Source: Bacillota bacterium
GTDB taxonomy: Bacteria; Bacillota; Clostridia; Oscillospirales; Oscillospiraceae
NCBI GenBank assembly: GCA_028719885.1
Contig: JAQYLT010000047.1
Coordinates: 1 to 51,682, forward strand
Reading direction: 5' to 3'
DNA: 51,682 nt
In this document: positions 1 to 8,906 of the stretch, in pieces
Numbering within the stretch: position 1 is the first letter of the stretch
Layout: every line of letters starts with the position of its first letter
Program-made: the position numbers and the translations under genes
Notes under the pieces: generated by a model
Told to the model about the DNA's origin: nothing
Database searches by the model: none
What the model saw: only the letters and a program-made list of their open reading frames with translations

Positions 1-1
1 A

Positions 2-76
2 ATCAACCTGGAAGCCAGAGCCTACACCCTTAGAAGAGCATACCTTTTGGAGAACGATCCAAGAGCAAATGTGTAA
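2..76 (+). pseudogene. 3' end of an unidentified CDS, possibly a transposase subunit
   Basis: An open frame enters from the left edge and stops with TAA at 74-76; its last residues are basic and read LEARAYTLRRAYLLENDP-RANV. The sequence right after the stop carries repeated motifs typical of an insertion sequence end, so I infer the tail of an IS-encoded protein (IS21-type suspected). Only 24 codons are visible, so the family cannot be confirmed and it may be intact outside the window. Confidence 0.3.
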
Positions 77-118
77 ACCATGTTGTTACACAATCTGTAA
101 ACCATGTTGCTCTTGACA
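71..118 (+). mobile_element. Possible right end of an insertion sequence
   Basis: The 14-base motif TGTAAACCATGTTG occurs twice, about 24 bases apart (near 72 and 97). The stretch is bounded by AAGAGCAA near 61 and its inverse TTGCTCTT near 107, and ends in TTGACA. Repeated transposase-binding motifs just after the last gene are typical of IS21-like termini. The other end is outside the window. Confidence 0.3.
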
Positions 119-180
119 TAAATCCGTTCCCTACGCACACGCCGAAAGGCATCCCGTTCATCCCGCCAAATTCCAAATTA
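118..180. repeat. Partial copy of the CGTAGGG palindromic element (family A)
   Basis: AAATCCGTTCCCTACGCACA followed by CGCCGAAAGGCATCCCGTT is the inverted counterpart of 4425-4468. CAAATTCCAAATTA near 167 resembles the outer inverted repeat found on other copies. Only one arm is present, so this is a solo end or a remnant. Confidence 0.6.
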
Positions 181-212
181 TTTGTTTACTGGATAACCCG
201 ATAGGCAGGTTT

Positions 213-1208
213 TTATTCCTGATCTTCTGTCTCTTCGTCTTCCTCTTCATCTGTCCGTTGGGAGAGGAAGTAGGTGAGCATCGCCAGAAGCACGATTCCG
301 CCCAGGCAGGCGGTCATGATGGAATAGGAGAACACCGCCCGGTCGCCATGGCGCTGGACAAAATACTCCATATACCCCGCGCCCCCCAGCATTCCCAGCA
401 TGGCGACCCAGATGGGGCAGTACCAAATCCGGAAGCCCCGGCTCTTCACCATTCTCACAGAGAACAGCGCGCTGACCGCCACCACGGCCACGGCACCGGA
501 TACCTGCACCACGCTGATGAAGCCGTTGCTCCGCATGAACAGGGAATCATACCGGGTGCTGTCCAGCACCGCCTGGGACATGCCGTAAAGCAGCAGAAAG
601 ACCAGGGCCGTATCCCCGGCTTTTCTCTTTTTGTACAGCAGGAAAAAGGCCAGCACAAGGGCGAAAATGAAAGCCGTGGCCATAGCCTGAATCACAAAGG
701 TCGCCAGCCGGTATTCCGGCGCGCCGGTGACCACATTGTTCACAGGGTACGCAAAGGGCAGGCTGCGAAGCTGCTCCAAAAGCTGCCCCCGGTCGGCGGT
801 GCTGAAAAAGCAGGAGAGTCTCCCCAAGGCGATGCCCGCACAGCCGCCCAGGCTCATGGCATCCAGCATCCGTCCCGGTTCCTCTTCTAACCGGAGCAGC
901 TTCAAAATCAGCACCGTCAGCCCGCAGCCCAGAAACACACCCAAAAGGGCAAAGCCGCCGGAGGTAAAATCCGTCATGGCCGCGAGGAAACCGGCATAGC
1001 TGTCCGGCCGGAAGTACCAATGCACCAGCCTTGCCAGCACCACCGACAGCACCAGGGCCATGGGCACCCCCACGGCAGCGGCCTCGCCCTTCCCCTGGGG
1101 AAGATAAAAGGCTAAAAACAGGCAGATGGCCACCCCGGCAGCCAGGGTCAGCACAATGGAACTCCAATAAAAGAACTGATCTCCGATGATAAACGCAATT
1201 CGCTCCAT
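213..1208 (-). CDS. Lgt-like polytopic membrane protein (prolipoprotein diacylglyceryl transferase family, divergent)
   Basis: 331-residue integral membrane protein with about seven hydrophobic segments and an acidic C-terminal tail. GRLSCFF followed by STADRG resembles the Lgt signature region, and YGMSQAVLDSTR resembles the Lgt C-terminal motif. Family members move diacylglycerol from phosphatidylglycerol to the lipobox cysteine of prolipoproteins at the membrane. The canonical GRxGNFxNxE signature is degenerate, so activity is doubtful and this may be a paralogue with another role. The start is ATG at 1208, with a GGGAGG site 9 bases upstream inside the end of the preceding gene; a longer frame upstream only reads through that gene. 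It is last in an operon with two NAGPA proteins, which points to cell-envelope work. Confidence 0.65.
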   Translation of the reverse strand: MERIAFIIGDQFFYWSSIVLTLAAGVAICLFLAFYLPQGKGEAAAVGVPMALVLSVVLARLVHWYFRPDSYAGFLAAMTDFTSGGFALLGVFLGCGLTVLILKLLRLEEEPGRMLDAMSLGGCAGIALGRLSCFFSTADRGQLLEQLRSLPFAYPVNNVVTGAPEYRLATFVIQAMATAFIFALVLAFFLLYKKRKAGDTALVFLLLYGMSQAVLDSTRYDSLFMRSNGFISVVQVSGAVAVVAVSALFSVRMVKSRGFRIWYCPIWVAMLGMLGGAGYMEYFVQRHGDRAVFSYSIMTACLGGIVLLAMLTYFLSQRTDEEEDEETEDQE

Positions 1209-1213
1209 CCGGC

Positions 1214-2386
1214 TCAACCTCCCACCGCTGTGGCAAAATAAATGATGTCGCTGATGGGACGCTGCTGGCCATAGAGCACATGGTTCACCAGCTCCCCATC
1301 CAGGGCAATGGCCGCCGTTTGGCCGCCATCCAGGGTGTAGGCCTTCTGGCAGCCGGTTTCCGCCAGCCGCTGGGCAAACTGATGGATGTCCAGCTTGCCG
1401 GGATGCTCCGGCTCCGGATTGGCGGTGACCACCAGATAGTGCAGCTCGTCCATCTGGCACAGCGCCGCCCGGGGGCTGAAGGAATTGATCTCTCCCAGGT
1501 CGTAATTGGCAGGCTCACAGCGCACGCCGTCATCCACCAGGATGGGCCCGAACACCAGGCTGAAGCGGATGTTGTTTTCATCCACAAATTTCTGGGCTTC
1601 CTCCTGGGTCATCTGCACATCCTGGGGCAGGAAAATCAGATTGCCTCCGTCGTCGATGAAGCAGGTGTCCGCCTTGTTGGCGTGGACCTTGCGGACCTCC
1701 CCCTCATAGACCACGATGCCGTTGTAGTGGAATTTATAGAAATCGCCGCTGGAGGCCAGCACCGCGTTGACGGTCTGGGCCATTTCCGTGGTTTTATACT
1801 GGGTATCCGCCCCATAGCGTCCGTCCGCCAGGAACCGGCGGAACTGGGAGCCGTCGGCAATCTTCACCTCCGCAAAGGTGAGGACGGTGTAGCCCACCAG
1901 CTCCTTCCAGGTGACCACGGCGATGGAATCGTCTAAGTAATAGTTGATGGGAGTACCCTCCAGCTGCTCCCGCTCCGGCCCGAAATAAAGCTTCTGCCCC
2001 TGCAGGAGCCCGGCGGCTTTTTCTTCAAACCAGCTCATTTCTTCGATGGTGTCCGCCTGGCCGTAGCGATCCGCCAGAGGCTTGGGCGCCACCAGGTCGG
2101 CATCGTTCAGCTTCTTGATCACCGGAGCCGCCGGTTCCTCCGCGGCCGCCCCATGTCCCTGTTGGGATGCCTTGGGCAGCATACTGCCCGCAGCACCCAG
2201 CATCCGATCAAATTGTTCCGGAATATCGGGTACGGAAATCCGTGCCGCTGTTTTCTGGCTGCCTGATTTTAAAAGGGGCACCAGCCCCAGCAGCAGCGCC
2301 AGGGTAACGACCGCGGAAACCGGCCCAGCCAGCCGGGAGAACAGGCTCCTTTTGGGCCGGCAGAATTTGGGGACATATTGGGTCAT
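1214..2386 (-). CDS. Membrane-anchored phosphodiester glycosidase (NAGPA domain) protein, copy 2
   Basis: 390 residues with a basic N-terminus, one membrane segment near residues 18-40, a variable linker rich in Ala/Pro/Glu, then a C-terminal NAGPA domain from about residue 150. The hallmarks NAVLASSGDFY in the middle and YTLDGGQTAAIALDG near the end are visible. The family is named after the enzyme that uncovers N-acetylglucosamine-1-phosphodiester; bacterial members are exported and act on envelope or exopolysaccharide glycans, but the substrate here is unknown. The stop overlaps the preceding gene's start region by four bases (2383-2386), so the two are translationally coupled. It is a clear paralogue of its upstream neighbour. 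Confidence 0.8.
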   Translation of the reverse strand: MTQYVPKFCRPKRSLFSRLAGPVSAVVTLALLLGLVPLLKSGSQKTAARISVPDIPEQFDRMLGAAGSMLPKASQQGHGAAAEEPAAPVIKKLNDADLVAPKPLADRYGQADTIEEMSWFEEKAAGLLQGQKLYFGPEREQLEGTPINYYLDDSIAVVTWKELVGYTVLTFAEVKIADGSQFRRFLADGRYGADTQYKTTEMAQTVNAVLASSGDFYKFHYNGIVVYEGEVRKVHANKADTCFIDDGGNLIFLPQDVQMTQEEAQKFVDENNIRFSLVFGPILVDDGVRCEPANYDLGEINSFSPRAALCQMDELHYLVVTANPEPEHPGKLDIHQFAQRLAETGCQKAYTLDGGQTAAIALDGELVNHVLYGQQRPISDIIYFATAVGG

Positions 2387-3510
2387 GACGCTCTCTCCTC
2401 ACGGTGTTTGCCAGGAATTGCCGTGGCAAAATAGATGATATCGCTGATTTTTCGCTGATGGCCATAGAGCACCGCGTTGATCAGCTTTCCGTCCATGGCG
2501 ATGACGGCGGTCTGCCCGCCATCCAGGGCATAGGCCTTTTGAATGCCGCTCTGCTGCAGATTCCGGGCAAAGCGGTGGATGGTGGGCACCTCCGGCTGGT
2601 CTTCCTCGCCGTTCACCACCGCCAGCAGGTAGTGGAGCCTGCCCAGCTGACACAGGGCAGAGCGGGGATAATGATCGTTGATTTCTCCCACGGCATAGCT
2701 CTCCGGGGTGATGACATTGCCGTTTTCAATGAGCACCGGCCCGAAAGCCAGGCTGAAAAGAATATCCTTTTCATCTACAAACTGTTGGGACTGCTCCTTG
2801 TCCATCTGGTCGTACCGGCTGGTAAAAAGCAGGTCCCCGTTTTTATCCACATAGCAGGTGTCCACCAGGCCGTTGTTCACCCGGCGCACCACCCCGTCAT
2901 ACACCAGGGTGCCCGCCTGACGGTAGCCATAGAAATCCCCGCTGGAGGCCACCACCGCATTGACGCTTTGGGCCATCTCCGTGGTCACATAGAGCTTGTC
3001 CGAGCCGAACTCCCCGCCGGAGAGAAAGCGCCGGAACTGAGACGGATGGGCAATTTTCACCTCGGAAAAGGTATACACGCCCCCGTCCAGCACCTGCTTC
3101 CAGGTGATTGCCAGGATGGTTTCATCCAGATACCACTGCACCTGGGTGCCCGGCACCAGGGTCACCTCCGGGGAGAAATAGAGGCTCTGACCCTCCAGCA
3201 GCTCCCGGGCCGAAGAGAAATCCAGCTCCCGGGGATCGTCCGTCTGGCCGAAGCAGCCGGGGTCCGGCTCCGGGGCGGCCAGGGCGTTGCGGTCGATGCG
3301 ATACACCGGCTTGGTGCCCCGCACCGATTCCAAAGCATCGGCAAGGCCACCTTCCAGCAGGGTGGAGGTATCCTCCTGCACCGATGGACTGGGCGGCTCC
3401 GGCACCCCGATCCATTGGGCGGTGCCCAGCAGGACCGAAAGGGCCAGCGCTGCGGAAACAACTCCGGGCAGTCTTTGAAACAGGTAGCCAAACAGGGGAT
3501 TGCGTGCCAT
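2383..3510 (-). CDS. Membrane-anchored phosphodiester glycosidase (NAGPA domain) protein, copy 1
   Basis: 375 residues with the same architecture as the following gene: one N-terminal transmembrane anchor (about 14-35), a linker, then a NAGPA domain with NAVVASSGDFYGYRQAG and YALDGGQTAVIAMDGK. The last 25 residues (ISDIIYFATA) are nearly the same in both proteins, so this is a tandem duplication. The two have diverged mainly in the linker, which suggests different spacing from the membrane or different substrates. The catalytic domain is predicted outside the cell. The four-base overlap with the next gene supports one transcript. Confidence 0.8.
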   Translation of the reverse strand: MARNPLFGYLFQRLPGVVSAALALSVLLGTAQWIGVPEPPSPSVQEDTSTLLEGGLADALESVRGTKPVYRIDRNALAAPEPDPGCFGQTDDPRELDFSSARELLEGQSLYFSPEVTLVPGTQVQWYLDETILAITWKQVLDGGVYTFSEVKIAHPSQFRRFLSGGEFGSDKLYVTTEMAQSVNAVVASSGDFYGYRQAGTLVYDGVVRRVNNGLVDTCYVDKNGDLLFTSRYDQMDKEQSQQFVDEKDILFSLAFGPVLIENGNVITPESYAVGEINDHYPRSALCQLGRLHYLLAVVNGEEDQPEVPTIHRFARNLQQSGIQKAYALDGGQTAVIAMDGKLINAVLYGHQRKISDIIYFATAIPGKHREERAS

Positions 3511-3526
3511 GAAATACCTTCTTAAT

Positions 3527-4159
3527 TCAGAGTATTCCTCCGGATATGGCGGTAATCAGCTGCTGATCCGGCACCACCCACCACTGGCCGTTTTCAAAGG
3601 CCAGCCGCAGGGTGATCTGCCGCTCCACGGGAGCAATCCCGGCGGTTACCTGCCGGGCGGTCTCCTCCAGAACGGACTGGGCGAACTCCTCCCGGTACTG
3701 CCAGTTGTCGTCGTAAACCTGGGCAAAATTCTCCGCCGCGTCCACCTGGGCTTCCAGCACGGCGGGCACGGCCTCTTTCAGCTTTGCCACCAGGCTGGGA
3801 ATGTCCAAACCGGAAAGGATGTAGTCCTGGGCCAGCCCGTTTTCATCGGCATAGCAATCCCCCTGAGGACGGCAGGAAAGGCTGGAAAGGAAGGCGTCCC
3901 AGATCAGCTGGGATGCAGGGTTCTCCCGTTGGGCATCGTCCCCCAGGCTGGGGGTGCCATAGAGGTACTGGGCGGCACCGGCATAATCACCGGCGCAGAT
4001 TCGCTCCATCAGCCCCTGGGCGCACTCCTCCGCACCAGCGGCTGTGCCCAGCAGCACAGGGCCGCTGCTGCGCTGGGTCAGGCAAATCACCAGCACCGCT
4101 ACGGCGAGGATCACCGTGAGGATGGCAAACACCCGGGAAAGGATCGGTTTCTCGTACAT
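3527..4159 (-). CDS. Predicted membrane-anchored extracytoplasmic protein of unknown function
   Basis: 210 residues. A single N-terminal hydrophobic segment (about 9-29) is followed by an acidic, soluble region with the look of the small secreted NTF2-like or DUF4878-like proteins: a helix-rich middle and a C-terminal strand ending in FENGQWWVVPDQQLI. I do not recognise a named family with certainty. It is the first gene of the envelope operon, 16 bases before the first NAGPA gene, so it may assemble with or regulate those proteins. Upstream (4160-4726) is repeat DNA rather than coding sequence. Confidence 0.6.
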   Translation of the reverse strand: MYEKPILSRVFAILTVILAVAVLVICLTQRSSGPVLLGTAAGAEECAQGLMERICAGDYAGAAQYLYGTPSLGDDAQRENPASQLIWDAFLSSLSCRPQGDCYADENGLAQDYILSGLDIPSLVAKLKEAVPAVLEAQVDAAENFAQVYDDNWQYREEFAQSVLEETARQVTAGIAPVERQITLRLAFENGQWWVVPDQQLITAISGGIL

Positions 4160-4303
4160 ATTCTCACCAAATTTCTATGCTGTATCGTTTGACAATTGGG
4201 AATGGTCAATTGGGCATCTTCCAATGGAATTCGGACATGTTCTCTACTATTTTACGCAAAAAAGCCGCTGCTATTCTTTTATATGCCGATGGCCTCAGCA
4301 AGC

Positions 4304-4698
4304 AGGGAAATTGGAATTCGTCGGGGAGGCCCCGCGGCCAATTCGTTACGAACCTTGGGCAATCGACCCACAACTCCTGGGCCCCTCGACCGGTACTGCC
4401 CCGGTCATTTGGAATTTGGCAGGATGATAAACGGGATGCCTTTCGGCGTGTGCGTAGGGAACGGATTTATCCGTTCCGAAACGTCGATGGACATCCAAGG
4501 TTTGTTGACTGGTATTTCATACGTTTTTTTGCATTTTCCCCATTCAACCCACCAATTTGAAACATTAAGGGGGCGTGGGACGGAACGGATAAATCCGTTC
4601 CCTACGAAAAAAACCAACATTTTTCCATTCAACGCACCGTCGCAAAACCGTTACCCAGGCGGAATGCATAAATGCATCCCCTACGCAAATTCCAATTT
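4304..4698. repeat. Composite intergenic palindromic element (modules B + A + half A)
   Basis: The outer inverted repeats are AAATTGGAATTCG at 4304 and GCAAATTCCAATTT at 4685-4698. Inside are a B module (4320-4401), a full A module (4451-4608) with TGCGTAGGGAACGGATTTAT at its left and ATAAATCCGTTCCCTACG at its right, and a further right half ending near 4690. The 4160-4303 stretch shows no gene and no clear structure. There is no open frame with a ribosome binding site. Confidence 0.75.
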
Positions 4699-4726
4699 GC
4701 TGCGTTAAACCGACATGCACATTCTT

Positions 4727-5614
4727 TTATTTCAGCTCCCACTGCTTGATCTGGGCGGATTTTTCATAGAGCCGCAGGTAGCTGTCGTACCGGGAGGGGA
4801 AAATTTCCCCCGCCTCCACGGCGCTGCGGACCGCGCAGCCGGGCTCTTTCCGGTGGGAGCAGTCGGCAAACTGGCAGCGGCCCACACAGGGAGCGAAGTC
4901 CGGGAAAGCATACTGCAGATTCTCTTTCAGAATCACATCCATCTGGTCGGTATCAAAGGAGGAAAACCCGGGGGTGTCCATCACATAGGTATCCTCCCCC
5001 AGGCTGTAAAGCTCCACATGCCGGGTGGTATGCCGCCCACGGCCCAGCTTTTCCGAAACCGCCCCGGTGGCCAGCTCCAATTCCGGGCAGAGCCGGTTGA
5101 GGACGCTGGATTTGCCCACGCCGGAATTTCCGGTGAAAGCGGTGAGCTTGCCCCGGAGGATGCTCCGGAGCTCCTGGATCCCCTGGCCGGTTTTGGCACT
5201 GGTGCGGATCACCGGAAAGCCCGCCTTTTCATAGGTGGCCGCCAGCTGCTCCGCCGGGTCCAGGTCGCACTTGTTCACGCAGATGACACAGGGCACGTTT
5301 TGATTCCCGGCAATGGCCGTCACCCGGTCGATGAGGAACGGCTCGGTGACAGGGTTCACATTGGCGGCGAAGAGCACCAGGGCATCCACATTGGCCACGG
5401 CAGGCCGAATGAAGCTGTTGGCCCGGGGCAGCACGGCCTCCACCATGCCCTTGCCCCCGGCGACGGAAACCTCCACCAAATCCCCGGTGAGGGGGGTGAT
5501 CTGCTCCTTTCGCAGGATGCCGCGGCCCCGGCAGGTGACCACGCCATCGGGAAGCTGGACATCATAGAAGCCGCTGAGGCTGCGAATGATCCGTCCCACT
5601 TGTTTTTCAGCCAT
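4727..5614 (-). CDS. rsgA: Ribosome small subunit biogenesis GTPase RsgA
   Basis: 295 residues, full length. N-terminal OB-fold, then a circularly permuted GTPase: NKCD (G4, 114-117) precedes the P-loop GNSGVGKSS (162-170) and DTPGF (G3, 213-217). A C-terminal zinc knuckle has Cys247, Cys252, His254 and Cys260. RsgA tests maturation of the 30S decoding site and needs ribosome-stimulated GTP hydrolysis. Its ATG overlaps the end of the kinase gene by eight bases, so it is translationally coupled. The prkC-rsgA order is standard in Firmicutes. It is the last gene of the conserved block; repeats follow. Confidence 0.97.
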   Translation of the reverse strand: MAEKQVGRIIRSLSGFYDVQLPDGVVTCRGRGILRKEQITPLTGDLVEVSVAGGKGMVEAVLPRANSFIRPAVANVDALVLFAANVNPVTEPFLIDRVTAIAGNQNVPCVICVNKCDLDPAEQLAATYEKAGFPVIRTSAKTGQGIQELRSILRGKLTAFTGNSGVGKSSVLNRLCPELELATGAVSEKLGRGRHTTRHVELYSLGEDTYVMDTPGFSSFDTDQMDVILKENLQYAFPDFAPCVGRCQFADCSHRKEPGCAVRSAVEAGEIFPSRYDSYLRLYEKSAQIKQWELK

Positions 5615-7907
5615 TGTTTTTAAACGTCACTTTCATAGACTGGTAATATTCTCCGTTGATATACAGGTCGTATTCCTGGACACCGCTGCCGGTGAGGGCT
5701 ACGGTGAACACATTGTCCCCCGCCTGCACCACACCACTGGCTACCTGCTGGTTGGCCTGCCCCTTGGGGCAGATCACCAGATTGTAGTTCTCTGCGCGGA
5801 TGGGCACGCTGAAATCCACCAGCTCCGACCCGGAGGCGGTGGGAGGCACGGTCCCCTGGGGGGTATCGGGCACACCGGGGGCGGCGGAATTGCCGTTGGA
5901 GATGCCCAGCAGAATTTCCTTGCTCAGGGCCACCACGGAATCCGGGTCCTCGGACTGGACTGCCACCTGGTTCTGGGGCAGGGAGCTGTCCACGGAGTAG
6001 GTTTCGATTTTCTGGAAGCCCTTGGCGGTTAAAATCTTGATGGCGGTTTCCACATCCATTTTCACCACATCGGGCATCACGGCGGTGGGAATCTCCGGGC
6101 CGTCGGAAATCTCCAGGATGATGTGGGTGGTGACGTCGATCATGGTATTCGCGGTTTCGGACTGGGTGACCACATTTCCCCTGTTGATCTTGCTGCTGTA
6201 AACCGGGGTGGTGGACACGTTCTTAAAGCCCAGCTGCTCCAATACCTGCAGGGCCATCTCCTTTTCCACATTCAGCACATTGGGCATCTTGGCCAGCTCC
6301 TTGTCCGGGCCGGTGCTCACATAGAGCTTAACGGTCTGGCCGTCGGTGAGCTCCGTGCCCGCGGCTGGCTCCGTGCGGATGACATAGCCCGCGGGGTATT
6401 CGTCGTTGGCTTCCTCCCGAATCAGGGTTTTCAGTCCCTGGCCGATGAGGAAGGAGGTGGCCCGGTCCTGGGTCACGCCCACCAGGTCCTCCATCAGCTT
6501 TACCTTGGGCTCCGGGCCCATGCTGATGGTGAGGAAAATCTCCGTGCCCTTGGCAACGGACAGTCCCCCCGCAGGCTCCTGGTGCATGATCTGTCCCGCC
6601 ACATAGAAATCATCGTACTCCTGGGGCCGCAGGCGAATAACAAAATTGGGATAGCGGGTGCCAAAATCCTCGGAATACATGCTGCCGGTGAGGTAGGGCA
6701 CCTCCACCCGGTCCCGGTCCTGGTTGATGAGGAATCCATTGAAAATGGCAGCCAGGAACACCACAATGGCAATGATGGCCACCACGCTGCAGGACACCAC
6801 CGCAATGGTTGCCGTCCGGCGGCGCTGGGCATCCCGGCGGGCTTCCTCCTCCCGGCGCTTCTTGGCCCGGGCCAGGTTCTCCTTGCTCCGGCCGGAAACG
6901 GGCTGCTCCGGCTCCGCCACCCGTCCGGTGCCCTGACGCACCGTCATATTGGGGTTTCCCACGCTCATCACCCCGCCCTTGGCCTGGGCTACCCGCTGGG
7001 CGGTGGTCTGGGGCTTGCTGACAATGGGGGTGATTTTCTTGGTGGATTCATCGGCCAGGGTACGGTATTGGAAGGTGAGCTCAGGGTTCTTCCGGAATTC
7101 CTCCAAATCGGCCAGCAGCTCCGCGGCGCCGGAATACCGGTCCTTGGGCTCCAGGGCCATGGCCTTCATGATGATCTGCTCCATCCCCGCAGGGATGTTG
7201 GGATTCAGGGTAGAGGGCAGGGGGGCGCCGCCGTTGATGTGCTGGATGGCCACCGCCACCGGGGATTCCCCGTCATAGGGCGGCCGCCCGGCCATCATTT
7301 CGTACATCACAACGCCCAAAGAATAGATATCCGACCGGCTGTCGGTGTAGCTGCCCTTGGCCTGCTCCGGGGAGATGTAGTGCACGGAGCCCAGGGCCTC
7401 CTTGGTCAGGGTGCTGCTCTTGTTCATCACCTGGGCGATGCCGAAGTCCATCACCTTGACGGAGCCGTTTTTCAGCACCATCACATTGTGGGGCTTGATA
7501 TCCCGGTGGACAATGCCCCGGCTGTGGGCATGCTCCAGGCCCTTGGCGATCTGGGTAGCAAAATGGAGGGTCTCCTTCCAGTTGAGAACGCCCTTGACCT
7601 CCATATACTGCTTCAGGGAGATGCCGTCGATGAGCTCCATGACAATGTAGTAGGCATTGTCGGAGGCGGAAACGTCAAACACCTGGACGATATTGGGATG
7701 GCTGAGCATGGCTACCGCCTCTCCCTCTGCCCGGAACCGCCGACGGAATTCCTCGTCGCCGGAGAATTCGTCCTTTAACACCTTTACTGCCACCAACCGG
7801 TTTAAGCGATGGCACCGGGCCTTATATACAACTGCCATGCCGCCGGTGCCGATAACCTCCAAGAGCTCATACCGGTTGTCCAGCAGCTGTCCTATATATT
7901 GATTCAT
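5607..7907 (-). CDS. prkC: PASTA-domain serine/threonine protein kinase (PrkC/Stk)
   Basis: 766 residues. Cytoplasmic Hanks-type kinase domain (about 10-275) with glycine loop GTGGMAVVYKA, Lys42, HRDIKPHN (catalytic Asp136) and DFG (154-156). A basic juxtamembrane linker is followed by one transmembrane helix around 370-395 and about four extracellular PASTA repeats (VPYLTGSM, LVGVTQDRA, MPNVLNVEK, MPDVVKMDV). An extra C-terminal beta-rich domain follows a Pro/Gly/Ser linker. Such kinases sense muropeptides or lipid II and control growth, division and dormancy exit. The partner phosphatase gene lies 30 bases upstream. All catalytic residues are present. The C-terminal domain beyond the PASTA repeats is the variable part. 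Confidence 0.95.
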   Translation of the reverse strand: MNQYIGQLLDNRYELLEVIGTGGMAVVYKARCHRLNRLVAVKVLKDEFSGDEEFRRRFRAEGEAVAMLSHPNIVQVFDVSASDNAYYIVMELIDGISLKQYMEVKGVLNWKETLHFATQIAKGLEHAHSRGIVHRDIKPHNVMVLKNGSVKVMDFGIAQVMNKSSTLTKEALGSVHYISPEQAKGSYTDSRSDIYSLGVVMYEMMAGRPPYDGESPVAVAIQHINGGAPLPSTLNPNIPAGMEQIIMKAMALEPKDRYSGAAELLADLEEFRKNPELTFQYRTLADESTKKITPIVSKPQTTAQRVAQAKGGVMSVGNPNMTVRQGTGRVAEPEQPVSGRSKENLARAKKRREEEARRDAQRRRTATIAVVSCSVVAIIAIVVFLAAIFNGFLINQDRDRVEVPYLTGSMYSEDFGTRYPNFVIRLRPQEYDDFYVAGQIMHQEPAGGLSVAKGTEIFLTISMGPEPKVKLMEDLVGVTQDRATSFLIGQGLKTLIREEANDEYPAGYVIRTEPAAGTELTDGQTVKLYVSTGPDKELAKMPNVLNVEKEMALQVLEQLGFKNVSTTPVYSSKINRGNVVTQSETANTMIDVTTHIILEISDGPEIPTAVMPDVVKMDVETAIKILTAKGFQKIETYSVDSSLPQNQVAVQSEDPDSVVALSKEILLGISNGNSAAPGVPDTPQGTVPPTASGSELVDFSVPIRAENYNLVICPKGQANQQVASGVVQAGDNVFTVALTGSGVQEYDLYINGEYYQSMKVTFKNNG

Positions 7908-7937
7908 ATTCAGAAATAGCTCCTTTCAAACCGGATT

Positions 7938-8669
7938 TCAGATGCTGACCAGCACACAGGTCACATTGTCCGGGGAACCCCGGGAAATGGCGATATCCAG
8001 CAGCCGCTTGCAGCAGCGCTCCTTGTTCACGCCGTGGACCACCTCGAAGAGAATTTCCTGGTCGTCCAGCAGATTGCTCAGACCGTCGCTGCACAGAAGC
8101 AGATAATCCCCCTTGGACAGCTCCTGGCGGAACACATCACAGCTGACGGATGCTTCGGTGCCAACGGCCCGGGTGATGAGATTCTTTCCCGGGTAGCGCT
8201 TGGCCATCTCCGCCGTCAGCTCTCCCCGGTCCACCATCATCTGCACCACGCTGTGATCCTTGGTGATTTGGCGGATGCCGTTTTGATTGATTCGGTAAGC
8301 CCGGCTGTCGCCCACATTCACAATGGACGCCTTCCGGCCCCGGATAAAGGCGGCCACCAGGGTGGTGCCCATGCCGTCGAATTCCTCAAACTGCATGGCC
8401 TGGTCGTAAACCGTGAAATTGGCCAGCTTCACAGCACTTTTTAGAATCTGGTCAGCCTTGTCCCATTCCATGTTGGCCGTCCAGGTGCGCTGAATCTCCT
8501 GGGAGAACACATCCACCGCCAGGGAGCTGGCGATGTTGCCGGATTTGGCGCCGCCCATGCCGTCGCAGACCACGCACAAAAGCGTATTGCGATCCAACTG
8601 TTGAATCTCATAGGCGTCCTGATTCATTTTACGGACGCAGCCCTTGTCTGTCAGTCCCCAACTTTGCAT
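7938..8669 (-). CDS. stp: PP2C-type serine/threonine phosphatase (Stp/PrpC)
   Basis: 243 residues, the usual length for the stand-alone PP2C enzymes that reverse PASTA-kinase phosphorylation. Metal-binding motifs are visible: DAY near the start, CDGMGGAKSGNIAS, GDSRAYRI, CSDGLSNLLDD and GSPDNVTCVLV at the end. It is cytoplasmic and manganese dependent by family. It sits directly upstream of prkC in the same direction, the standard pairing. Between it and rlmN lies a 237-base gap that holds a palindromic element, so the two halves of the block may be transcribed or processed separately. Confidence 0.95.
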   Translation of the reverse strand: MQSWGLTDKGCVRKMNQDAYEIQQLDRNTLLCVVCDGMGGAKSGNIASSLAVDVFSQEIQRTWTANMEWDKADQILKSAVKLANFTVYDQAMQFEEFDGMGTTLVAAFIRGRKASIVNVGDSRAYRINQNGIRQITKDHSVVQMMVDRGELTAEMAKRYPGKNLITRAVGTEASVSCDVFRQELSKGDYLLLCSDGLSNLLDDQEILFEVVHGVNKERCCKRLLDIAISRGSPDNVTCVLVSI

Positions 8670-8744
8670 GGTGAATCACCTCATCTGTCTTTATTGGCGA
8701 AATAATCTTTGTTGTGCAGGCGTTATCTTCTGCCGATAATCATC

Positions 8745-8893
8745 TCCGTAGGGCGGGCGGCTTGCCCCCGCCGCTGGGATAACGCTACGATACAAAAATG
8801 GGTAAATATCACAGCCGACAACCTTTTCACATTGGCTCACTTCTTATTCCCAGGCTGTACTGTGCGGCGGGGGCAAGCCACCCGCCCTACGGA
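8745..8893. repeat. Palindromic intergenic element, family C
   Basis: 149-base element with near-perfect inverted ends: TCCGTAGGGCGGGCGGCTTG at the left and CAAGCCACCCGCCCTACGGA at the right. Each end also contains a smaller GC-rich palindrome. The tip CGTAGGG is shared with families A and D. It fills the gap between rlmN and stp. Fragments of the same end occur near 17672-17697 and 42470-42500. Confidence 0.85.
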
Positions 8894-8906
8894 TATCTGA
8901 CGCAGC

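Noticed and set aside
8745..8893. Rho-independent terminators in place of the palindromic elements
   Set aside because: The hairpins lack T-tracts, are too long, and occur as near-identical copies in many places, so they are repeats first; a terminating effect is possible but not shown.
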